Below are positions 25,268-35,893 of a stretch of DNA of 64,000 bases, one piece after another (within the stretch, counting starts at the first letter, position 1; every line of letters begins with the position of its first letter). The notes below the pieces were generated by a model that was not told where the DNA came from, did not search any database, and saw only the letters and a program-made list of their open reading frames with translations. Location of the stretch: NCBI GenBank assembly GCA_022828595.1, contig JAKGHH010000008.1:7243728-7307727 (forward strand). Reading direction: 5' to 3'. The position numbers and the translations under genes are program-made. The stretch comes from Nelumbo lutea. Taxonomy: Eukaryota > Streptophyta > Magnoliopsida > Proteales > Nelumbonaceae.

Positions 25268-27455
25268 TCAAATGCCTAAGGGCCATGACGCAAAGCGAAG
25301 AGGAACCTCGGCGTAAGCAAGCAAAGAAAAGTCAGACATATTATCAGCTCGACAAAAAATCAGTTCGCTACAAAAGTCAGCGCCGAAACAGGTCGTGTAA
25401 GTACAATAACCCAGACAAGAAAGTGGCATATTGTCAGTTCGACAAAGAATCAGTTCGGGAAAAAGAACACTTGGCAAGAAAGATTGTCTATTCCATTGCA
25501 AGAAACATGAGTACATTGGCCACCAGAAGGCACTTCCAAAAAAAAAAAATCCCCGCATGCCCGTAGCTACTTCTTCACCATCAGAAGGCACTTCAACAAC
25601 ACCCGAAGGCCTTGCCTCTCCTTTAGAGTCCAGCTCGCCATCGGCAACAATGGCCATCTCCTGAGTTATACGCGAAGTGGATATGGTACTAACATCGAAG
25701 TCAGGGTACGTGTTCCGGATCATCCACCGGCTCAGCTTGAACCCCCTTCTGTAAGAATCCACCATCAGATCATCAAAACGCGGAGAGGCAATATAGTCTT
25801 CAATGCCTTGGGAAAAAATCTACATTTTCTCCCTGATGTCTTCCTGAAGATATTCGACCTGATGCTGCAAGTCCAACTTCAAGTCCTCCATGTGCTTGAC
25901 GACTACCCCCATGGCCTTGGCATCATGCTGAGACATCGCCTGCCTGGCCATGGCGACGCGAACAGCTTCTTCGGCAGCATAAGCGGCCGCCTCAGCAGCT
26001 CGGGTATTCGCCTCGGCGGCACGGAAAGCCTCTTCAGCAGCATGGGCGGCAGCCTCAGCAGCTCGCGCCTATCGCGAACTCCTCTCCACTTGGGTTGCTA
26101 AGGCGTGAATTGAAGAATTCACCTACCAAAAGAAACAAGTGAGCAACAACAGCAAAAGCGATAGAAAATGGAGAAGGCAGACGAAATCTGACTTACCACC
26201 ATAGCATGTGTTACGGCACGGCAGACGACCTGGTTCAAAGGAAGATCGGTCCACGCCGCGATCTCCTCAGGGAAAGTAGCCTCCCTACTCTTCTGAAGAG
26301 CGTAGTTCGGCGTCAACACGCTCCTGAACTCCCCTTGAGCTCCCGAGCCCGAGGGCCCAACTCGCGTATAAGTGGACCCAGAGTGAGTAGGAGCACTGGA
26401 GTAAGCAGGAGCACCCGTGTGAGTAGTCTCAACGTAAGGCGCCCCGACAGCTTCATGCATCGGTGGAGTCACCTCGGGCTCCCTGGGAAGATCCTCTGGC
26501 GTGTGGCCTGGAACTTGAGGCTCCTCATCCGGTGGCAGGTGCCCCCCACGAGTTCTCTTCGCGTCCATCACACCTGCAGAAATGAGTTCGACATCAGAAA
26601 AAATGAAGGAACAAAGCAAGCAAGAAACCGCATAACTAGAAACCTACCCGAACTCAGACCAACCGCAATAAGCTTGGCCTCCATTAAGTACTGATGGCAC
26701 TTTAAACCTTGTCGTGCCCATTGCCGGAGGCCCTTCACCGTCTCTTTGTCGAGAGTGACACCTGAATCAGAAGCGGCCTCACCCCACCCAGTCTGAAAGG
26801 GCCATCCTTGTGCACTTCGCACACCGAAGTAGTCCCGCTTCCACGCTGGGACCTTATTAGGAAGATCGCGCAGAAGCTTAAAGCCCGGGCGAGGAGAAAG
26901 GTAATACGCCCTTCTTCCCCCAGGAAGAGAACTCGCTTGTCTCTTGAGCATCAGGATGGAGGAGAATATCTCCAAGTCTAAAGGGAAATTCTACTCGCAA
27001 AAAAGGGAGACAGTCCCCACTAGGTTCCGAATAGAGTTCGAATGAAGCTGGCCAATGGTAACACCGAAGTGGTTTATAACTTCGACGAGAAGAGGGTGGA
27101 AAGGCAGTCGCAACCCCGCCGTGAGCTGCTCTTGAAAAATCATGATCTCATCAGGACCGTGTTCCCAAGGAAAGGTACCCGAAGGAATGAAATATGTATA
27201 CCCCCCAAGCAAATTGTAAGACATAAGTATAGACTGGAGCCCCTCGGGCGTCATAGTTAAGGGACCAAACCTGTCTAGCATCCGTCCTCGGCGAGAGGTT
27301 GAGGCCAAACTACCCAAAGCGGCTAGGCCTACGGGTTCATAGTCATCCTTGAGTTCCACCTCAGGATCACTAAGGTAGTCGGGGGATACGGCTCGGTTTG
27401 TAGAACCTACGTCAGTCCTACTTGAAGAGTCGTTTGAGCTATCAAAGCTAGACAT
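25268..27455 (-). pseudogene. Antisense spliced gene of the retrotransposon ('putative gypsy type transposon' family protein), decayed
   Basis: Reads opposite to gag-pol. Exon 1 is 27455-26648, exon 2 is 26573-26197, and exon 3 starts at 26122. Both introns have GT-AG borders on the minus strand and phases agree. Exon 1 begins MSSFDSSNDSSSRTDVGS. Its core (EQLTAGLRLPFHPLLVEVIN, then NHFGVTIGQL and NLVGTVSLF) matches the plant family named Transposase_28 in Pfam as I recall it. Exon 2 is Pro/Thr-rich. Exon 3 is Ala/Glu-rich (AARAAEAAA-type heptads) and then coiled-coil-like (KHMEDLKLDLQHQVEYLQED), ending acidic. In-frame TAG codons near 26988, 26071 and 25829 break it. A TATA box lies ~200 bp before the ATG. 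The function of the family is unknown to me. Confidence 0.72.
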
Positions 27456-27653
27456 CGAGGAAAAGAGGTGGATTCAGGAAGGTACTCACCGGAAGAAAGT
27501 TTTGAAGGCTCTGGAGACGGGAACAAGCCAAAAACCTTAAAGGCCAAGTAACCAGCTTAGACGCGAGCTGAAAAACTTGGACGCGAACTGGAAAGTTGGA
27601 CGCGAGCTCAAGAAGCAAACCGCAGAAGTGACAAATCGACTGGGGTTCCCCAC

Positions 27654-27661
27654 TATTTATA
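27654..27661 (-). promoter_or_regulatory. Antisense TATA box within the retrotransposon
   Basis: TATAAATA on the minus strand, about 200 bp before the antisense start codon at 27455. It lies in the unique internal region between the antisense gene and the 3' LTR, so it is separate from the LTR promoters. Confidence 0.55.
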
Positions 27662-28123
27662 GCTACAGTAACCAAGAACCGGCAGTGCAGATCAGAGACG
27701 ATGCGACGGCCCGCATTCGCGCTGACCGCACGTCCCCTTAGATCGAGACGTGATTGGCGCTTGTTTTTCCAAAGCGAAACGTCAACGCACATCCTTTTGA
27801 AACCGACGTCGCGCCGGTGCACGTCTTTCTGAAACTGAAAAATGTGCCGCACGTCCCTTCAGAATGGTAGTGGCGCGCTTTTTTCAAAATTGAATGACCT
27901 GCTGTCTCGTCCCAGCGGCACGAATTTTTGAAATTTAAAATAAACGCGCGCTGCCTCATCCGTCAACATTTATGAGCAATAGGCACGTCTCCCGCCTTCT
28001 CGGACACTCCAGAAAACCGAAGAACCTTGGAAAAAGCAACTCGTGCAGTCAAGATTCGAAGAACGGGACAAATCCGTCTACCACCTTGCAAAACTCCCCG
28101 CACCAGGGCAAGACCCTTGTTGC

Positions 28124-28138
28124 GAGGAGTGGGGGGCA
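28124..28138 (+). other. Polypurine tract
   Basis: gaggagtggggggca directly before the 3' LTR start at 28141. It is the expected primer site for plus-strand DNA synthesis. Confidence 0.8.
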
Positions 28139-28140
28139 AT

Positions 28141-29106
28141 TGATGAAGGAAGATTTAGCCCGACCTCACAGTTATGCGACACGTGGCAAAGGCAACAGCT
28201 CGGCGCAAAAGCAAGCCTACGGCGCGAGCCCCGAGGGGAGAGACCAGCAGTCAGAACTCCTTACTAGGGGCCCGAACTCACCCTTGGCCCCAAACCAGAA
28301 AAGTAATCCAAACTTGCCTGCATGCAACAGTTCGGGACATACTTTGCCGAACTGGCCTACCTTGTAACAGTTCGGTACATACTTCGCCGAACTGGCCTGC
28401 CTTAACAGTTCGGTACATACTTCGCCGAACTGGCCTGCCTTAACAGTTTGGAATACACCTCACCGAACTGGCCTGCCTTGTAACAGCTCAAGACACTTCG
28501 CCAAACTAGCCTATCGTGTAACAATTCGGGATATACCTCGCCGAACTGACCTGCCCTACATACCTCCGAACTCAAGACTTCGCCTCGCTCACCACTCCAC
28601 CACATCGCCCTCAAGGCACCAAAACCAAATAAACCGTTCTATGCCTGACACCGAGGAAGTCCGTACCCGAGGGCGGCGCACCAGACTAACTTGGGATCTG
28701 ACGCTTGACGGCCGCTCTCCAAACGGCCACCTGCCACCGCCTCCTGACACTGCCATCTCCAGTTAGAGAGATGGTTCCAACAAAAGGCAATGACAGTTCT
28801 GTCCCAGCCGAAAGAACAACACTCGAGTTGACAGATGCAAGGGTAATCATACCCGACCTGATAAGAGCCTCGGAGCGAGTGCACGAAGTGATTATAAAAG
28901 GCCCCCTACCCCCAACAAACAATGTATGTGAACTTTGCGCTATCTGGTCTACACTTTGCCTTTGAAAGATTACTAACTTGAGCTTTAGAGTTATCTCACT
29001 GGGTTCCCCCCGAAGTTCTCTCATTTTTCCTGTTTCAGGCTCCCCGTCGCTCCAGCTCAGAGGCGAATTCGTTGACAGCTAAGACCGACCGGATTGCACT
29101 CCATCA
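28141..29106 (+). repeat. 3' LTR (966 bp)
   Basis: Starts tgatgaaggaagattt and ends ctccatca, with TATAAAAG at 28893-28900. It has about six 38-bp units against nine in the 5' LTR. It keeps the 40 bp missing from the 5' LTR. Scattered, mostly C/T and G/A, differences between the LTRs show the insertion is not recent. Confidence 0.95.
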
Positions 29107-29178
29107 GTATTATTCGGCTTGGTTCCGCTCGAATCCACCCTTAGGGAAATGGGGTTGAGGGTGGTTAAATCAAGTTAA

Positions 29179-29594
29179 GGTGATATTTGGCATCAAGGAC
29201 GATTCCTCCTTGACGATTACCCAAAAATGACTGATTTCTGGAATTGGTGTTTTTTGAAAAATCATCAAATACTGTTGTTTGATATCATTTATGTCATGTA
29301 AGCAACATGTTTGGTACTGATGTTCAAGGGTGATTATTTTTCTTTTGAATCATCCTTGGAGAATAATGGATGCCATGTCATACTCCAAAAGTAGGAATCA
29401 CTTAAAAATCGGGGAATCACTGAAAATGGTGATCCCTCAAGATGGGTCGATTTCAGGAGTTGTTTTTCTGCCGACTTTCCAAAAATGACGAAAATAGACC
29501 AACCAAACAGACTGAAAATCACCAATTCTTTATCCGATGTGGCTTGGACGTGGTGCCGATTTTTTAGAAATCGGCATCAATGCCAAACATCACC
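29179..29594. mobile_element. PIF/Harbinger-like MITE (416 bp)
   Basis: The left end is ggtgatatttggcatca and the right end, on the other strand, ggtgatgtttggcattga. TAA flanks both sides (29176-29178 and 29595-29597). There is no ORF of note. It lies about 400 bp upstream of the TATA box of the first cysteine-rich peptide gene. Confidence 0.65.
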
Positions 29595-30007
29595 TAAATT
29601 TTTCACGGAACAAATTTGAAGTGAACCGTGAAACAGAACAATGCACCACAAGACTTGAACCGAACGCAATTCTGCAAGGTACCAACTAATTTTGCATGCC
29701 ATCTTTCAATTTGAGAAGCTGCCTTCAACCTAGCGGTAACCCCTTGGAAACTTTTTACCCAGAAATTAAGATCGTGAGATCAAGCAAGATGATCAGAAAT
29801 TTTATCAACTTGCTTCAATGAAGCTTGACTTTTCTTTTTTTCTTCTTTTTTGTGCTTCAGTGAAGCTTGACTATTGAACGTTGAGATTACATTAACAAAA
29901 AATAAATGGGATCCGAAAGAATCAATCAACAATGCAACCAAAAACCAAATCAATTTCCTAATAAAAAAAAGCGGCATTCAGAACATATCGAAACGCAAAC
30001 GAAGAAT

Positions 30008-30015
30008 TATAAATA
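30008..30015 (+). promoter_or_regulatory. TATA box of cysteine-rich peptide gene copy 1
   Basis: TATAAATA, 84 bp before the ATG. The surrounding sequence from ~29935 to the ATG is shared almost base for base with copy 2, so the promoter was duplicated with the gene. Confidence 0.65.
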
Positions 30016-30091
30016 GACTTCTCACCCCATCTCTCCCTTGCATACGAAATATTCCATACATATCCTAGCTTGATCCTTGTCTCGTGAAGAA

Positions 30092-30421
30092 ATGGCAGCT
30101 AAGTCCGGCATATCGATGATGGCCACTCTTCTCATCTTGGCGCTGGTACTCTCTCCGGTATTCCCAGCTGAGGCAGCTCGCTTCACTAATAATGGTAAGC
30201 AACCAAAACTGTAAAACAATTTCCTATTGTTTCGTAATTGGTTGCTGAGATTTTGATGATATTGATAATTCCACCTACTGCTTTGACAAAAAGCAGAGCT
30301 CCTTGGACGAAAACAACGATAACCCATTTGCCCAGCGTGTGTATGTTGCACCCCTGCTCCACCCGGCTCATGTTGCCGATGTTGTGCTTCACCCATCCAA
30401 ACCGAAGCTCGGACTCCTTAA
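30092..30421 (+). pseudogene. Small secreted cysteine-rich peptide, copy 1 (in-frame stop)
   Basis: Exons 30092-30194 and 30297-30421. Exon 1 encodes a signal peptide (MAAKSGISMM start, hydrophobic core, PAEAARF) nearly identical to copy 2. Exon 2 reads ELLGRKQR and then TAA at 30320-30322. In the same frame it continues with ICPACVCC, TPAPPG, SCCRCC and a stop at 30419-30421. All eight cysteines are kept downstream of the stop. An acceptor shifted by 2 bp avoids the stop but gives an unrelated frame. So this copy is probably a recent pseudogene, or the peptide is cut to the signal plus about ten residues. Copy 2 is at 40473-40823. Confidence 0.75.
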
Positions 30422-31020
30422 AGCTTCCTCGCTTTTGACTCCGAAGGATTGAATCGGGAGTGTCATCCAGTAATAAGATCGGAAGATCCATGTTCAATTA
30501 AAAGAAAAAATGCATTAAAATAAGAGCATTGGTCCTGTGTCTTTTCCACTTCTGTATCAGGATTTAATAGTCCATACTCCATGCAAAATTCATGTTTAGA
30601 AATAAGTATTGGTCATTTGGGTTTGTTTTCTTGTAGCCTAACAGAAATTAGAAATGGTGTAATTTAAAGTTGAAATCTTCAATTTCACAGTTTAGTAGAT
30701 TTAATATTCCTATGGGTAGATAATCATTTAAAATCACTATATTGAACTTCGTTTTGGTTGCTATCCCTTAGAACAATTTAAATTTGAATTGGCCAAAGAC
30801 AAAGGCTATGCGGTTAAATAAATGAACGGACTATATCTGGGCTTCAATGGGCCCAAAATCAAAAGATTTACTTAAATGATGAGATTTCGAGCATGAGACG
30901 GAATTAGGCTAGAAAAAGCAAGCCATAGTAGTCATACCTGGACTCCCATCAAGTAAAAAAGCCCACTAATGTGGAAAGTAGTCTTGAATCTCTTCATTGT
31001 ATATATATATATATATATAT

Positions 31021-33085
31021 AGGAGAGACCACCCCTATTATGTGGGATCAGATAGAGGTGAATTCTTCAATCATAAGTGGATCAATTCTTAATATTAATA
31101 TATATTTGACTTAATATATATATATATATATATATATGATTCTGCCACCCGTTTAATATATGTATATATATACATAATAAAATTTTAATATATATGCCTC
31201 CAGTTTCGGGTCAATGGTTCGACTGTCCAGTTAGAACTAATGGCTCGTTTCGACAACAAAAATTACAAGTAAAAAATTATAGAGCCATTTTGGCCACCAA
31301 TTTCGGTTGATGGTTCGACTATCTGGTTCAAGCGGACGATGCGTTTTGACAACAAAAATTACAACGAAAAAATTGAGTTTGTGAGGTCCATTAAGCAGTA
31401 TCATACGTGTTATGTCATTCAAATGTGACTCATACGACCCAAAAAGGGAACCATTCTGGCCACTTGTTTTTTGGTCGATAGTTCGATCGCTTAGGTCAAT
31501 GGGTCATTGACCAATTCAACGGTTTTTGGCCACGGACCAGGATTGGGGAAAAATGGAGCCGGTTGCCTGGATGGTTACCAATTAAAAAAATGGTGGTTCG
31601 ACCGTTCGGTTTGAATGGACAACCCGTTCTGACGATAAAAATTATAGACAAAAAATTGAGTGTGTGAGGTGCATTAAGTAGTATCATACGTGTTACGTCA
31701 TTCGTGTGTGTGATTCATATGACTCGAAAACGAAACGGTTCCACCTAGTTCGAACAGACGGCCCGTTCTGACAACAAAAAATAAAAAAATAAAAAATGGC
31801 CAAAAACGATTGAATGGGTCAACGATTCGACCGCTCAAGTCAATGAACCATTGATTGATTCAACGGTTTCCAATTAAAAAAATAAAAAATAGTCAAAAAC
31901 CATTGAACATGGTTTCTATCCAAGGATTAGGATTGGGGTAAAACGGAATCGGTTGCCTGGATGGTTCCTAGGCTGAAATGCCCGTTCGTCCAGGTCAACA
32001 ATGGTTCGAAAATCATGATTTTTTATGCTTTTGGATTTTCACTATTCAAAGGTTTCTTTTACTGTTGGCTTTATTCGAGTGTGTGCAGTATGTTCCTTTT
32101 TTTCGTTTTTTGTTTTGTTTGTTAGTTTTCTTCTTTTTTTTTTTTCTAATTTGGTCTTCTTCTTCAAGATCCTCCAAAACACCACAATTTTATTTCTTCC
32201 CTTTTGTTTTTTCTTTGGGTTTTCTTGTACAATGTTTTTTTTTTTTTTTTCTGACAAGACGATTTGCTTTGTCTCTTTTTTTTTTATTGCATGTATGTTT
32301 AGCTCTGCCTCAAAGTGGAACTTTGGACTCAATTTTCTGATTTTTTTTCCTTGGTTTTTCTAGTTTAATGGATTTACCACCATTTTTGTTTTGTGTGTGT
32401 TTAAGGTCACTTTGGATTTACCTTTCAAGGTTTTGAAATCCCTTGCAATGTCCACCCTTCCCGTGACTATGGCTACAAAGTTATTTCGTCTAATTATTGG
32501 CATCTAGAAAAAATGACCCAGAAACAGAACCATTCTAACCATCAGTTTCTAGAACAGATGGCCCATTCTAACAATAAAAATTAAAAAATTAAAAAATAAT
32601 AAAAAATAAAAAATGGCCAAAAACCGTTGAACGGGTCAACGGGTTGATAGCCTACGTCAATGGGTCATTGACTGATTCAACGATTTTTTGCTATGGACCA
32701 TGTTTGGGGTAAAATGGAACTAATTGCCTATATGGCTCCCAAGCCAAACGGTCCTACTGTTCGGGTCAACTGGGAGTTCTCAGTGTGAAACAAATGACAA
32801 CTATGAAGTAGAACTTAGAACTATTACTATATGATCATAATCTTTTATATGAGATGCTTTGCTGAAGCGGTATTTAAAAAACGAACACACGATGATCTCT
32901 TTTAAGTTTTTATATGAGTTTCAAGACTTAGATATTTATAATTGCAAGTTTCTTATTTTATTAAAAAGACATTATCTTTTTTAATATAGAAAATATCAAT
33001 GTTACAATTTCATTCCAGTCAAGTCCCTCCGCTAGTTTTTAGTTATCAAAATAAAAGAAGTATTCTAAATATATTTTATTATATT
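31021..33085 (+). repeat. ~2-kb direct repeat, copy R1
   Basis: Matches 35890-37905 along most of its length with many substitutions and indels. The first half is itself made of reiterated phrases such as ggtcgatggttcgaccgt and gttctgacaacaaaaatta. The second half shares a T-rich segment with tactgttggctttattcgag and an end block with gatgatctcttttaag and aatttcattcca. It begins after an (AT)n run with gagagaccacccctatta. No ORF of note. A shorter reverse copy of the phrase block lies at ~45375-45450. The family is not one I recognise. Confidence 0.75.
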
Positions 33086-33540
33086 TATTTATTAAATGAA
33101 TAAAATCCAGGAGGGGCTACAATTTCAGATTTATGAAGTGGATTGAAGTCACTTATCCTTAAAATAATCTAATGGGGATGTTGACGTTCACACAAGGTTC
33201 AGATTTCTGAGTCGGACGTAAGTAGAGAAAATGTGCATAGTGTTCCGACGGCTCCCAGCCTCCCTTTCGGTTCACAAACCAGTTCAGCAGAGGAAAGTCT
33301 TTGCCAAGTCAGATCCTATTGTTATAATATGCGACTTGCTAATTAACAGTCAAGATGTATCATCAGGCTACGATGTGTACCACTCGATCTAATCTTGTTT
33401 ATTAATATTTTATTGAATTTTCCGTCAAATGGTCCCTCCTCACCAACCACGACTATGACTACGACCATGTCTGAGTTCACATGATTCCCAACTTCACATT
33501 CCAAATAGACACAGCACGTGCTCTCATTCTTGGTGGTATG

Positions 33541-34385
33541 AGCTATGCTAACGTGTTTCACAACACTACCTACTTCTATGGCCGTGGTGATGGTCGAGCA
33601 TTTAAGTCCATCGATTTTGGGGTATGACCTACCCAAAATCGGCGGGTGGATAGTAGCACTTACATGGAAAAAAAGCCGGTGAATATTGCGGGTTGCTTCT
33701 GGTTTTGGAGCTATGCTAACGTGTTTCACAACGCTATCCACTTCTATGGACCATGGTGATGGTCATGCATTTAAGTCCGTCGGTTTTGGGGTATGATCGA
33801 CCCAAAACCGACGAATGGACAGTAGCACTTACACGGGAAAAAATGCTGGTGAATATTGCGGGTTGCTTTTGGTTTTGGAGCTATGCTAACGTGTTTCACA
33901 ATGCTACCCACTTCTATGGACCGTGGTGATGGTCATGCATTTAAGTCCGTCGGTTTTGGGGTATGACCTACCCAAAACTGGCGGATGGACAGTAGCGCTT
34001 ACATGGGAAAAAAAGCTAGTGAATATTGCGAGTTGCTTCTGGTTTTGGAGCTATGCTAACTTGTTTCACAACGCTACCCACTTCTATGGACCGTGGTGAT
34101 AGTCGTGCATTTAAGTCCGTCGGTTTTGGGGTATGACCTACCCAAAACCGACGGATGGATAGTAGCGCTTCCATGGGAAAAAAACCTGGTGAATATTGCG
34201 GGTTGCTTCTGGTTTTGGAGCTATGCTAACTTGTTTCACAACGCTACCCACTTCTATGGACCGTGGTGATGGTCGAGTCCGTCGGTTTTTGGGGTATGAC
34301 ATACCCAAAACTAACGGATGGACAATAGCGTTTACACGGGCAAAATAGCTGGTGAATATTGTGGGTTGCTTCTGGTTTTGGAGCC
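33541..34385 (+). repeat. 170-bp tandem array, five units
   Basis: Units start with agctatgctaac at 33541, 33709, 33879, 34049 and 34219, and a final truncated start is at ~34382, so the period is 168-170 bp. Each unit holds an inverted repeat: gtccgtcggttttgggg, a short gtatgac centre, and tacccaaaaccgacgga. The fifth unit lacks part of the tgcatttaagt segment. The array lies in the middle of the segment between R1 and R2. Confidence 0.88.
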
Positions 34386-35176
34386 AATGGACACGAGGGG
34401 TTCACACAGATTTTCCGGTGTGAGCGCTCCTATTGGATACTCGGGTTTCCGTTATTGAATTTGGTCTACAAGGTTGGGTTGGGCAGGTTTTTTGTGTGAA
34501 GACAACAATAAAAACAGACTAGAGGGAAATTTGGGCGCTAAATTACAAAACCATCCCTATCTATTTGCTGAAATGACGTCAGGAGTTGCCCGTTAAGACA
34601 TGGAATCCTCTTTAGAGTACAAGGACATCCAAGGTCCAACCAATGGAGCCCATTCGGTTGAAGCAACATCAATTGGGCCTATGAAGATGGTCCATTTCTT
34701 TCAGAAGAAACACTTGATGAGGCCCATATGTAGTAGTTCCTAAGCCCATCAATGAAAAATCTCTCATCTCTAAAATAGTCTAAATGACTATTTTTCTTTT
34801 TCTTTATACAAAAGAAATGACAGGATCTATGCTCAAGGTCTTCTAAAAAGAAATGACAAGATGTAGTTCCTGAGCCCAACAGTGTTAACTCAGGAAACTG
34901 CTTTTGGGCTGACTATTTGTGTTTTTTTATTGGGCTTCACCACAAAAGGAATTGATGGGCCTCAGTGGCAACGAAAAATGAGCTCTATTTTCTTGTCCGG
35001 TGACTGGGAATTGAGAAAAAGTTTATAGGAGTAATAATTGTAGCTCAAGAGTAGTTTATATTTATTGCAGCCTAAGAAAAAGGTAATTTATATGTATTTT
35101 AGGAATGGGGGCTAGACGAATTCTGACTAGCATTGGTGTTTGATCTTGTTATTCTTTTAGATAGAAAACTTTAGGT
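34386..35176. other. Unassigned spacer between the tandem array and the 40-residue-repeat ORF
   Basis: No gene or known element could be recognised. It contains two short direct repeats of aagaaatgacaagat/aagaaatgacaggat and several words like gagcccaacagtg/aagcccatcaatg. Confidence 0.4.
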
Positions 35177-35431
35177 TTGTTGAGGAAATGGTTAGATAGA
35201 AGAAATAGATTCGGGGTTTGGAGTGATTCGATTGATATCTTCACTAAAGATGTAGGCTGCCATAATTGTTACACATATGGGAAAGAGCTTACACCAAATG
35301 ACAAGGATTTCCATGGAAGAACTGGATTTGGGGTTTGGAGTGATTCGATTGATACCTTCACTAAAGATGTCGGCTTGCAGAATTTTTACACATATGGGAA
35401 GGAGCTTACATCAAATGATAAGGATTTCTAA
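35177..35431 (+). CDS. Unidentified ORF with two 40-residue repeats
   Basis: An 84-codon frame made of a short basic start (MLRKWLDRRNR) and two tandem copies of a ~120-bp unit, each read as FGVWSDSIDTFTKDVG, then a variable pair, then YTYGKELT and NDKDF. Of the differences between the two copies several are synonymous or conservative and none breaks the frame, so the unit was under coding constraint when duplicated or was duplicated recently. The frame ends right after the second copy. I do not recognise the family. It may be an exon fragment of a repeat-rich secreted protein or a piece of a mobile element. No TATA box or splice partner is evident. Confidence 0.35.
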   Translation: MLRKWLDRRNRFGVWSDSIDIFTKDVGCHNCYTYGKELTPNDKDFHGRTGFGVWSDSIDTFTKDVGLQNFYTYGKELTSNDKDF

Positions 35432-35799
35432 CCTCTAACGGGGTGTTTGACAATATGTATGACCTTGTCTTTTAAACCAAAAGAATAATTGTTTTGCGTT
35501 TAAAGAAACAATATCAAACATATTGGTGAACAACCCTTAAATTGTTCAAATTATGATAAGTTCAAATTAAGATAATGTAGTAGAATTGCCATTATTATTC
35601 TCAAAATCTAAATCCTTTCAATTTTTGGTATTCAGTAGACAAGAAAGTTTCTACCTTTATAAAGCTAATAAGAAAAGATATAAGCAATCATGTGATGCCA
35701 AGGATGACTTAACATGCTGACTATAGGTGCCATATGGATTTACCATTCATGTTTATGATCTTTGGTCTATCACATTCACTTGCTTGTATATCTACTAAA

Positions 35800-35893
35800 G
35801 GGATAGGGGTGGTCTCCCCTTTCGCCAAATGGCAGCACTTTAACATATATATTAAAGGGCTGCCATTTGGCGAAAGGGGAGACCACCTCTAGG
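35800..35893. repeat. Long hairpin at the junction with R2
   Basis: Left arm: ataggggtggtctccccttt then cgccaaatggcagc. Right arm: gctgccatttggcg then aaaggggagaccacctcta. The arms pair over about 39 bp with a 20-bp AT-rich loop. The outer word ggggtggtctcc is also inverted relative to gagagaccacccct at 31023, the start of R1. Confidence 0.85.

Larger units (their letters stand above)
18470..29106 (+). mobile_element. Tat-lineage Ty3/gypsy LTR retrotransposon, full length but defective
   Basis: A 10.6-kb element with both LTRs, a primer-binding site, a polypurine tract and the order gag, protease, RT, RNase H, second RNase H, integrase. Both LTRs start tgatg and end catca. The flanking 5-bp duplications are gtact (18465-18469) and gtatt (29107-29111), differing by one base. 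The additional RNase H after the first, and about 2.9 kb between integrase and 3' LTR holding an antisense gene, are features of the Tat/Retand group as I know it. Every sense domain has stops or frameshifts, so it is not autonomous. Confidence 0.93.
18155..29140. mobile_element. Small inverted-repeat element split by the LTR retrotransposon
   Basis: The left end reads ggggtggccacgagccgag just after TTA (18152-18154). The right end reads gctcgaatccaccc just before TTA (29141-29143). GGGGTGG and CCACCC are inverted, and the 3-bp TTA flanks agree. Removing the retrotransposon leaves ~350 bp in two parts, 18155-18469 and 29107-29140. So the LTR element landed inside an older element. Ends are short, so confidence is moderate. 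Confidence 0.45.

Noticed and set aside
25285..25664. Plus-strand ORFs after integrase
   Set aside because: They lie opposite exon 3 of the antisense gene or its 3' flank and have no recognisable domain.
30299..30438. Alternative reading of peptide copy 1 exon 2 through an acceptor shifted by 2 bp
   Set aside because: It avoids the stop but gives a frame unrelated to the conserved cysteine pattern, so it is unlikely to be the real product.
32042..32363. Phe-rich 112-120-codon ORFs
   Set aside because: Translation of T-rich repeat sequence shared with R2, in several frames at once.
33541..34385. CRISPR-like array
   Set aside because: Repeat period of 170 bp with no short-repeat/spacer pattern, and a plant nuclear context. 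It is a tandem repeat.
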